A stretch of DNA of 41,634 nt from Basidiobolus meristosporus CBS 931.73. Taxonomy: Eukaryota > Basidiobolomycota > Basidiobolomycetes > Basidiobolales > Basidiobolaceae. Of the stretch, positions 1-9,868 are shown piece by piece. Position 1 is the first letter of the stretch, and each line of letters opens with the position of its first letter. The position numbers were made by a program, and so were the translations under genes. The notes below the pieces were generated by a model. It ran no database searches. It worked only from the letters and a program-made list of their open reading frames with translations, and was not told where the DNA came from. Location of the stretch: contig MCFE01000732.1 of assembly GCA_002104905.1 (NCBI GenBank), positions 1-41,634 of the forward strand. The letters run 5' to 3'.

Positions 1-947
1 TTTTCGTGGCTAATACACACACATACTGAGCAACAGTCAATTAGGAAATGGTGGAAAATGCCATCGTCCTCTTATCTGTTATCAACCTTGCGATAAGACT
101 TATCTAAGAGTATCACAAGGTGGATTTCATTGAACATACTGGGTAAATTGCTGAATCCTATGTATCTCTGAGCTCCAGATGAATATGGACCCTGATAGCA
201 ATGCAGCCAAGATGTCTCCTCAGACTGGCACGGAGATGTTGGCTTTGGTGAATTCAAGGTAGCGCGCACCGATTGCTTCAGCAAGGATGTAAGCTTGATG
301 TCCTACAGCAGCATATAGGGTTCTACGCGAACGGGAACCACTGCTCGGCTGCCACTTTTCCACCAAACCAAATATAGGTGCGGCACATCAAATGGCGATT
401 AGGGTTGAGAGCATGCTGATGTTTGATGGCGATGGGGATGGTGATAGATGCGTCCTAATGGATTTGGGGTATGTGGATCCCACCAAAAATCTCCCCAGTG
501 AGCCAATCGGCAGATCTTAATCTTGCACTTTCCCACATTTCTGATAATCAATTGCCCGACCAATGAATCGCGCGGTTTGTACCGAACCTTCGCAGTGGAT
601 TTGATCCTGCATATCCGTGGTGCATCTCATCTCCCATACCATTTGAAGGGTCTTGCTCACACCAACCACATTGTGAATGTGGCAAGTTCCACCAGTGTGT
701 TCGGGGCAACAGCCCCTTCTACCGGTATGGCAGTTTCCTTACCCACTTCGATGAAGACGCCAACAAATTTGGAGCCATGGCACGCGCGATTTGAATGCTA
801 AACCGATTCAGTCAACCAAGGTTTATTCAAAAAAAAAGACTAGTCTATAAGGTACGAGGTGGAGTAAATCAGCTAGTGAATATTCGAAATGCTCATAAGA
901 AATGATCAACGAGTCAAGCCAGTCTGGTGTGGAGGTGTGTACAAAGC
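1..947. other. no confident gene
   Basis: I see no gene I can name here. Short open stretches exist on both strands (for example 523-801 on the plus strand and overlapping minus-strand stretches), but none shows a recognisable domain, a convincing start or a splice pattern that links it to a neighbour. An A-run at about 830-838 lies just beyond the 3' end of the PRPP synthetase gene. The first 500 bases could hold the edge of a gene that continues off the window. Confidence 0.5.
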
Positions 948-2028
948 TTATTCAGGAACGCTGTGGAAGAGATAGGAAACAGACTCTCCGTTGTGGGTTC
1001 TTCTGATGGCTTCAGCGAGGGTAGGAGACACATCGATGGTTTCGATCTTGGAGCAGAGCTTCTTCTTATCTTCACATGGGATGGTGTTGGTCACGATCAC
1101 CTTCTCGAGAACCGAGTTGCTGATCACTTCGATGGCCTTTCCAGACAATACTCCATGAGTGACGATGGCATAGACTTGGAGAGCACCATTGTCAATCAGT
1201 GTCTTGGCAGCCAGGCCTAGAGTGCCACAGGTATCGGCCATATCATCAACAAGGATACCAATCTTGCCTCGGACGTCACCAACCAGGACCATTCGGGACA
1301 CTTCGTTGGCCTTCTTACGCTCCTTGTGGATGAGGGCGAATTCAAGATCCAAACGGTCAGCAATGGAGGTGGCTCTATGGAGAAAGGTAAGCATTGAGGT
1401 GGTGATGGACGTCGACTGAATTACAGCATGCGTACCTCTTGGCACCACCGGCATCGGGAGAGACGATGACGGCGTTTTTGTAGTCGGGGATTTCGTTTCT
1501 GATGTACTTGAGGACAGATGGTTCGGCGTAGAGATTGTCGACGGGGATATCGAAGAAACCTTGAATCTGGGAAGCATGAAGATCCATGGTGATAACGTGG
1601 TCGGCTCCGGCAACAGTAAGCATGTTGGCCACCAACTTGGCGGAAATTGGAGCACGAGATTTATCCTTTCTGTCTTGACGAGCGTAAGGGAAACAGGGGA
1701 TAACTGCGGTGATTCTGCGAGCAGAGGCGGTTTTGCAGGCGTTGATCATGATCAGCAGCTCCATAAGGTTGTCGTTAATCTCGCCACAGCCAGATTGGAT
1801 AATGAAGACGTCTTCATCACGAACTGATTCACCAACGGTAACTGAAGTCTCTTGATTGGAAAACTTCACAACGACTACATTGGCAAGATCAATACCGAGA
1901 CGCCTAAAAACCAGGTTAATCAAGGGGTTGGGTTAGACGCAACACATAGAGGCCTACTTGGCAACAAGACCAGCCAGCTCGGGGTGAGAGTTGCCAGTCA
2001 AGACTTTGATCGAATTAGTCATAGTCAT
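948..2028 (-). CDS. PRPS: ribose-phosphate pyrophosphokinase (PRPP synthetase)
   Basis: Makes PRPP from ribose 5-phosphate and ATP, the entry metabolite for purine, pyrimidine, histidine, tryptophan and NAD synthesis; cytosolic. Three exons were resolved: 2028-1958, 1903-1436 and 1374-948, with GT-AG introns of 54 and 61 nt. The splice phases join cleanly to give 321 residues, the usual length for the family. The protein starts [19 protein letters not shown], typical of eukaryotic PRPS N termini. Visible landmarks are the ATP/Mg region [20 protein letters not shown], the [11 protein letters not shown] segment, and the PRPP-binding loop [11 protein letters not shown] in exon 3. All look intact. 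A second ATG lies two codons downstream and could serve instead. Which yeast paralogue it matches (PRS1-PRS5) cannot be decided here. The family assignment is very secure. Confidence 0.96.
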
Positions 2029-3809
2029 TTTGTAGGAAGTGCTGAAAGCCTCAAGAAAAGTCTAGTGAAGTGACATCGACGGTTAGCGAACTGTTCCTGG
2101 TAAATAGAGTGGTGCCTATTCACAAAGAGAAGGGTTAACTAACCTTTTACCGAAAGGTAAATAAAGTGCCGAGCGCGTAACTCGAAAATCCTGGAGTACG
2201 AACCTTTTACTCTTAAATCAAATGCTCTTCAGGGTGTGAAAAAAACAACATGAAAAGAAAAAAAGGCCCGGGGACTGGAAAATTTATTTACCGCAGATCT
2301 AGGGAATTACTCATATTCGCCTCAGGGCGGACAAAAAATATCGGCAATTCCCATCACCTTGTTTGAAACCGGGAACCTTTTGAAGATTGTGATCCACCCT
2401 CGCCGACTGCATGAGCTTCCTGGATATGTATCGCCCAATAGCTCAGGAAAGCGGAGAGATCCAAATATATCCACATGGTTTACCTTCTAATTTGGTTGAT
2501 GCACAGGTGCGAGTGTTGGAGTGTATCTAGACAAACTGCTCGGCACGGCATCAAAATCCATGGTTAAGGGAAGGTTACATCTTCCACAGTCTGATCCAGC
2601 GGGCCGGAAAACGTTGCCGAAAACGCATCGCATGGGCGCCTATCACGCCATTGCAGCCTTGCCTGGTGAAGGACAACCTCCCTCTTACCAAAGGAGAAAC
2701 ACATATGCGCCCTCAGCGAAACAACGCACTGGCACATTTCTGCTTCAACGAATTATCAGAGGCATGCCATTTGCGGATGCGTTGGTTCAAGAGGAAGGAT
2801 ATCGGTGCCTGTAGGACTGCTCCGTTATTCTGTGTAATGAAATGGAATATTCTAGATCCACTAACTGCCTTTAACCTTGAAATCGATTTTCAATCGAATG
2901 ATTTTCTTCCATTGACTCATCGAAACATGTCGATGCCCGCTTTATAGGCCAACAGCCAAGCGTCGAAACAATGCCTATTTGCCTAATCCAGTCAAGGGAT
3001 CCATTCCCTGTTCCCATTCGACGGTGATTTCTGTAAAGAATGTCTATGCAGACAATCCAGGTGCTCTTCTGGAGATTAGATTTGACCGTGTAACCCAAAA
3101 GCCAAGTGCAATATTCAGCTTGATATTGTGAAATTCAGGTGAAGATGATTCGGGCGCGTGTTTCGAGTTCCACAGGAGTGTGCGGTATGCGTCAGCTGCC
3201 TGTTAATACCGCTCCTGGATGTGTTCATGGACTCAGAACGCCTGTGTTGCTAGGGTGTGCCGGACTTTCACGACACATGTCCAGTGTTTCTATTGAGATC
3301 CGTTGGCTACTGATTGATTCCGATGAGCTCCTAAAGATAAATGCCATTTAAGACAATTTGGAATAAGGTTGGCAGCCATCAGGCTCTGTGGCTTTGTAAT
3401 CGTTGTCAATATTAGTCATATAACTAGAGTTGGTTATGTGTGATATCAAATATAAAGAGTGTGTATAGGTTAAGTGCTGGAGTCCATGGTGGAGGTGGTA
3501 CAACAAAATAGTCTATCCTTAATTGTTTTGACCATTCAGTTTGATGCTCTATATTACGGACTTGGTGTGCTACATGGACAAATGCATTCATGTATCGCAC
3601 TTGGAACCCCAACTTTCTACCATACTGATTCTACATACTACATATCGAGAGGTGAGTAGTTTCTATTAGGTGTACAGTTCTCTTGTCATAATCCGGCCTT
3701 GCCTCGGTGCTTCAATACCTTTTCAACACGCTTTCACTCAGAGAACCCACACCCTTTGCGCTTGCCTTGGAACAAGTAACGCCAGTGCTGAGGTCCACTA
3801 TATGCATTT
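2029..3809. other. intergenic, no recognised gene
   Basis: About 1.8 kb between two divergently transcribed genes (PRPS leftward, NUM1-like rightward), so it should contain both promoters. A GC-richer patch at 2521-2947 is open in two plus-strand frames (97 and 98 codons), and 3139-3351 encodes a 70-residue Arg/Ser-rich peptide with a vaguely mitochondrial-presequence look. I recognise neither and find no downstream exon that continues them. Confidence 0.5.
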
Positions 3810-6800
3810 ATGTTGAAGTCAGATCCCCCTTTGATCTATTTGAATTCTGATGGTTCCCAGGAATTCTCCGATTCCGAGGTGGAGTTTTCCGACTCAGACC
3901 ATAGCTTCGAGGCCAAGCTTCGTGAACCTCAAAGAAAGAAGGAGAACCAGAGCCAGACCCCAACCCATTCTTCCGTCAGACGTCTAAGAAGTTTTTCGGC
4001 CAGTAAACTTGCTTCACCGGTGAGGCTCACAACGGATGCTCGGTTGAGTGAATTAGAGGCAAAGTTAGCAGAGAAAGAAAATGAAGTATTGCTGGCTGCG
4101 GACATAGGCCAGGTCTTGTTGAAGGAAATCGATAGTTTGAAATATAGATTAGCCGCGTACGAACATAGCCGACCTGCTGACGATTTGAGCCAGGAGATTG
4201 AGATTAATAACGCCGAAACCTTGCAGATGCTACGCTCGTTTCGTATTGAGGCCGAGATATACACTTCCTCTTTCAAGGAGAAGTCTTCGAAACTTACGGA
4301 GAGCCCATATTCGCCTGGTCGACGCGGTGAGCAATCAGGTGCACATAGCCCATTCTCACTTGATAGTGAGCTAGATCGAGCAGCCCTTCCTCCACCTGTT
4401 TTACAGTCCAAGCAAAGCACCACAAGCACCCTGTATACTGAAATCAATAAGGCTGTGGAGTCGGGCGAGAATTTGATGAAATTAGCTCGTCAGATTCAGG
4501 CTAAACTACTTGATGCCGAGCGAGAGTCTCTCAACCTCGCCGAAAAATGCTCCGAGCAGGATCGACAGATGGTTGCTTTGAAGATGCATATCACTCGAGG
4601 GGTTGAGAATGAAGGTAAGCGTTGGCCATAACGAAGCCCAATTCTCCAACACTGGTATACTAACAGCGAAACCATACACATATCATGTATGGCTCAGCCA
4701 AGGCACAGGAGAATTCCTGGAATCTCGAACTTCAGAACCAAGAGCTGCAAACACAGGTTGCTGCCTTCGAGCAGGTGGTACAGAAGCTGACCAATGACCA
4801 GGGAAGACTACAAGAGGCGCTCTTAGATGCCCGAGATGCCATTGAACAACTAAACATCAAAGATGAGAGGTCCAGCCAAATGATCAAGCGTCTCAAGAAT
4901 AGGAATGAGCTAGAAGTCATTGGATTACGCCGACAGATAGACGATCTCCAACGAGAGAAAGCCGAGCTTAATAGAAATAACGAGGAGCTCAATAGAAATC
5001 CCTCGATGAAAGGTGAGAAGTCCGAGGTTAGGCTGATGGGCAGTCCCTCTCCTACCTTTCCTATTGGATCCACGTCCTCTGAAATAGATACCGCGACGGA
5101 TTTTTCTGATGTACCTGAATCAACACCACAGTCTCCATTGCCTTCGTCCTTAATAGCTGGGCAGACCCTCCAAGTGGAAACGCTTTCGGGCTCTTTAGGG
5201 CATGCTCATAGAACGATAGCAAACCTCCGATCATTATTACAAAAGGAGAAGAACGAAAAGCTGGAGCTGAAGAAAATCCTGGCCGAGACACAACAGTCGG
5301 TTGAGGATCTGATGAATGAATCGGTATGTGAGAATGCAAATGCAGATAAAGAGACGGATCCCTTCACGAAGCCGGACAGAAAGGGAGTAGATCGTAGAAG
5401 CCGGCAGTCAATCATCCGAAGATCGAGCAATCTTCATGATTATCCACCAAGCTCAGTTAATGATATAGAGGAGCGCTTTATAGATAGACTAAACAACGCA
5501 AGCAGATCCAGCATTTTGATAGACACTGAAGGATTGGATTGCGCCCGAACTGATTTGAATTGCATTGAAACGGAGTCTGACCAGTCGATCGATTCCCGTA
5601 GATCATCTTATCAGTGGACGCCTACCAGAAATCCGCTGATAAGGCGCTCCACATTGAACCCTATGCCAATCCGTGATTTACTTAAGGAATTAACTCTGTT
5701 CGACAAATTACCAAAAATGGAGGATTTCCCTATTGCGGAGAAGCGCGATTTGATTGGCGAGGGCTTGAAGAGAAAGGATCAAGGAATCCAAGCTTCATTT
5801 GCGACATCTTCCGACATCTGTAGTGTGTGTGGCTCTTCAGCTGATCCCACAACCCGAGTGGAGCAGAAAACAGAGGCCCGGGGTAATGCTGAAACGCAGA
5901 AGATGGGAGTTCCAGCAGAGATTGAGGCAGGTAGCTCGGCCGAAATAGATGCGATCGATAAAACTGCGCCTGTCTTAGCCTCTGGTCAATTGGGAGAAGG
6001 TATTTCTGCCACGGAAGTCGATCGACCAAGTCCTGAAGATCCATGCGCAGCCAGTAAGGAATTAGGAGCTGTTCTTTCTACCGTCAACAGTAGTATACAC
6101 AACACGGATGGGTTTGCTCCTGGATTGAATGGAGCGGCTTACTCGGGTGATGCAGAGCATGAAACAATCGACATTAATAGTGGCGCAATCAAGCACAAGG
6201 ATGATGCAAGCGCCACCATTGACAAACGCACTAGCATATCGAGGCCCGAAGTAGTGGAGAATAACGGGGCTGATGGATCAGTTCAGCACGCTCGATTCTT
6301 ACCGGTGCAATGGCCGAAATGCGACGCCAGCACACAGACTACAAACACTCTTAGCGGTTCTTCAACACCAACCCGTCCTGCGACACAACCTCCACGAGCA
6401 TTAGTTGCCCTCTCTCTTAGCCCGATCCGGCTTGACAGGTCATTGCTGAAGACCGATGACCGGGATAAGTCTGTTGAAGATGGTGAGCACCATTCTCCTC
6501 CCGTGGGCCATAAAAGACCTCTGATCCCAGCTACTCTGCTCTCCGGAACAGCGTCAGCATCTGAAGTTTACCAAGCGAAAGAGAAGTCCCACACAGACCC
6601 AGAGAACAGTGGCGCCTACCTTCGAGTCGAGACACCAAGCCAAAGGCAAGGCGCGAAAGTCATAGCCATTCATACGTCGACGTCAGGCATTAATACTGCT
6701 CACCAAAGCCCACGAACTGCACCCACCAGTCCAACGAGATCAGATACGCTGACCTCCATCACCACGGATTCGAGTTTTGTTGAAGAAAATTGGCTAAGCC

Positions 6801-7501
6801 GCCGTCGTGTCTTCTCTGCAGATCCTACCATTATTCACGCAATTACCCAAGCCATGATCGGGGATTTCATGTGGAAATACACTCGTCGGGTTCTTGGCAC
6901 GGGGACCAGTGAGAAGAAGCACTTGCGCTATTTCTGGATCCATCCGTATGCAAAAACCATCAATTGGGGTAGAAAGCAACCAGGCCCTGACAGAATCACC
7001 CACACAGTCGGCAAGACGTTCAAATCGGCCTACATCGAGTCAATACGTGTGGTAGAGGATATCCCCTCGTCTGAGGAGGCTCCCGCGGAGTATAGCCTGG
7101 TCATCCAAACCACTACGAGAAAGCTGAAAATCAAAGCGCTAGGAAAAGACAAACACGACTTGTGGTTATTGGCTCTAACTTATTTGACAAGTAGAGACAG
7201 TGCACTCACATCTACACCTCACCAAAGTGGAAGTGCCTCCACGGTAAACGAGGCGTCCCGCGAATCACCAGGGAAATCCCCGAAAGATTCCGCTTCCACG
7301 GTTCAAAGCAGCTTGGCCGCATCTTCCAGAAGCATCTCGAAGAAGCACAGCCTGGCCAGACTGTTTAAAAAGCCCAGCAAATCAAGCCTCTCCTCGGTGG
7401 TCAACCTTGAGAAGGGTGATGACAACGTAGAGGACGTCCGGAAATGCTGCAACGGAAGACATGATGTTGCGAAATTGGAGAAAAACGACCCCTTCAGTTA
7501 G
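3810..7501 (+). CDS. NUM1: NUM1/ApsA-like cortical dynein anchor with C-terminal PH domain
   Basis: Family role: anchors dynein (and in yeast mitochondria) at the cell cortex for nuclear migration and spindle positioning; the PH domain binds plasma-membrane phosphoinositide. Two exons, 3810-4614 and 4698-7501, with an 83-nt GT-AG intron containing a perfect TACTAAC, give 1202 residues. The N terminus is acidic (SDSEVEFSDSDHSF), followed by a coiled coil (about residues 78-120, 215-275 and 285-360) holding AADIG at 96-100, which resembles the CC1-box AAxxG of dynein adaptors. A long Ser/Thr-rich disordered middle follows. The PH domain lies at about residues 975-1100 and begins with the family-typical HAITQAMIGDFMWKYTRR. 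The tail is basic and Ser-rich. No large tandem repeat block like that of budding-yeast Num1 is seen. The start is the first ATG of a long open frame; an extra upstream exon is not excluded. Confidence 0.88.
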
Positions 7502-7734
7502 GTGGAGTTGGTGCATCACACGGTGTCTACTTCTGCCACACTGATCTCGAGAGTTGGTCTCTTGTCATTTGCGACAGAAGCAAGAGATCGGGTGGTGGAC
7601 CTATAATCATATTTGTTCCCGAGAATACAGTGGCTGTTGTATCATAACATATGAAGTTCTTGGTAATTTACTTGTCACTCTCAACGTATATATTCATCAT
7701 GACTACATCTGTATCAATATCTAAAATAAACTAC

Positions 7735-7740
7735 AACATA
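7735..7740 (+). terminator. poly(A) signal-like AATAAA after NUM1
   Basis: A canonical AATAAA hexamer about 235 nt past the NUM1 stop and 38 nt before the convergent J-protein stop. It could serve as the 3' processing signal. Positional evidence only. Confidence 0.4.
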
Positions 7741-7777
7741 ATGATGCGTCACGACCATGGTGCAGCGCAGGGTTCGT

Positions 7778-9478
7778 TCAGGAAGTTCCGGTAGCATCAT
7801 ATCGCTTTCGCTTGGCAGCTACATAGGGAAAGTCAGTAGTGGCACACAGGGACGTGATGTGAAAAACCTAGCGTACGATCTCTTAGCACTGTATAAGCCT
7901 CGGATATCTTCTGGAATTTCTGCTGGTGCATGACCTTCTCCTTGGGGTCGGAGAAGCGATCTGGGTCTGATGGAACGTTTATCAGCAAACAAAAGCGGTG
8001 TCGAGCTGGTACACGCTACTTACGATTTTTCATGGCGAGCATACGGAACGCCGACTGTATGTCTTCCTTCGACGCGTCCGGCTTGACCCCAAGTGTAGCG
8101 TAATACCCGAGCGCATCCGAGCCCTTTCTGGCTCGGCCTTGGCTTTCGTAGGTTTTGCGGTAGGTGCTTTCTTGCTTCTGATGATACTCATTGTATCCGC
8201 GCACCCACTCGTAGTCCCACGAATCCTGCTCCACTTGCTCGTGCTTCTTCTGCTCCCAGCTTCTCCATTCGTGTCGTACCCGGTTGGAGAACAACGGGTA
8301 GTAGAGGGTGGCCATTCCTACAGCTATGGTGGGGGCAACAACCCCGAGCCAGACGAATGACACGAAGGAGTGTTCCTGGAAATAGCCACTGGCCATCAGA
8401 AGAAGGGTGGTGGAGACTGCAGTCACCATGGAGGTTTTCTCGGGAGAGTAGAATAATTGACCCCCAGTGTTGAGCGTCGCTCCGTGGATGAAGGTCCGGA
8501 ACTTGGTGCCCAGATACTCTTTTTTCGCAACAAAGACCGGGAAATAAACTGGCGAGACCTGCAAATCGAGGAGCTCTGTCTCTAGGTGCAACAGGCGGAC
8601 ATTGTCTGCCCGGTAAGTTTGCATCAAGAATCGCTCCGCTTGTCGTTCCTCTTGCATCTGCACGTATTTGCGGATGGTCTCGACGGCGATGTTGGGCTTG
8701 ATGTTGAATATTTCCACGTGGCTAACCTCCGTCCGGTCTGGTAGAGTCAGGAGAGATGGGTCGAAATCCTGAATATCCTCAATGCCATCCCCATTCCCTC
8801 TGATCGGGTTGATGTAGCCCTTTTTATACTTGTAGGCACCGTAGATCTGCATCTGCGGGTCCGTGCTCATATACTCCCCTTCCAGAGTGAACTGTCGATC
8901 TATCCAACGCCAACGTGTCTCTATAGTGGCTTCGTTACGGTTGGTCGCACGGTTGTATCGAACAACAGTTTGGTTGTACCCCTGAAAACGAACGATGAGT
9001 TTGTCTGTGAGCTGAGACGAACCGAGCCAACGCCAACGAAAACCCGGCGAGCTGAATATACAGTACCACTTGTGCGGAAACGATGTTCGAAACGACCGAG
9101 GTAGATCCAACCCAGAATGGCACGTACCTGGCGTCCATCTTTTCGGGGTCTAGGTGGCGGGCGGAGAACCAACTTTTTCCGTGGTAGCGGGCGTAGGCCT
9201 TTTTTCCGAAACCAAAACCAAGGTCAGTGTGGGTGGTAGGGGAAGGAAAAGACGTGTAGAACGCTTACTTCAAGCGCTTCGTTCTTGGTTCGGGTGAAGG
9301 GAACCGCTTTAAGCTTGGTTCTCTTGGGCCCCTGCTTTGGGTCGGGAAACTTCGTCGCGTACTGACGAAGCAGAAGCCCCCCGAACCGTTCTCGCGGGAT
9401 TTTCATCAGTGGCGATTTGGTCCAACTGGAGAGTACCAAACCACCTATGATGCTCGAGCGGAAATGAACAATTGTCAT
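7778..9478 (-). CDS. membrane protein with C-terminal J domain, probably mitochondrial
   Basis: Five exons fit frame and phase: 9478-9269, 9198-9067, 8981-8024, 7966-7877, 7818-7778 (introns 70, 85, 57, 58 nt), giving 476 residues. The N terminus is basic, lacks acids early and carries RQYATKFP, resembling a mitochondrial presequence cleavage region. The middle contains aromatic strand-like segments (ARYVPFWV, ETRWRWID, SPVYFPVFVAKKEY). Two hydrophobic segments lie at about 299-316 and 320-341, then a charged linker, then a J domain from about 405 to the end. The J-domain HPD motif is created by splicing: the His codon is split between exons 3 and 4. A J domain recruits and stimulates Hsp70; which Hsp70 and compartment are inferred. 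The exon 2/3 junction (donor GTACTG) is the weakest call, and the start may lie at another upstream Met. Confidence 0.78.
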
Positions 9479-9868
9479 GGGTTTCTCTTTCAAGGCTACT
9501 CCTCTCCTACCAGGATGATGATATCCAAACCTGGCCACAACATGAAAATTTATTCCAAGCTTTGATGTCATGAACCCGCATAAACAGGATCCATATTTGG
9601 GAACGTGACGTGACTTCACTATCTGTTGAGGACATCATCCAATCAAGTGAGATATGGGTGAGTGGTTGTAAAGGTCGTTTTGATAAGTGCAACAAGTTGA
9701 AACACAGCACTAGTAACGGGAGGAACCATGTTTGAATGGGATTCTTTTATTGCAAGAGACTTCGATATATACACAATGGACCAAACCAACGCATGGTTGG
9801 GTGACCAACAATGGCTCATGAGCAAGGTTGCTGATTAGCGAATGAAAGCTGCTTCTAACGTACTGGGA
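9479..9868. other. short intergenic stretch between J-protein and MAPKKK
   Basis: About 390 bases lying upstream of the J-protein start and downstream of the MAPKKK stop, both on the minus strand. The minus-strand frame stays open for a further 47 codons above the chosen J-protein start, so part of this may be 5' leader or extra N terminus. Nothing else was recognised. Confidence 0.4.

Noticed and set aside
1189-2073. Plus-strand open frames across the PRPP synthetase gene
   Set aside because: Antisense shadows of a clear spliced minus-strand gene.
2521-2947. Two overlapping plus-strand frames of 97-98 codons in a GC-richer patch
   Set aside because: No recognisable domain; overlapping open frames in GC-richer DNA arise by chance.
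3139-3351. 70-residue frame resembling a mitochondrial presequence (Arg/Ser-rich, GLSRHMSSVS)
   Set aside because: No downstream exon continuing into a known mitochondrial protein could be found in any frame; too short and unsupported.
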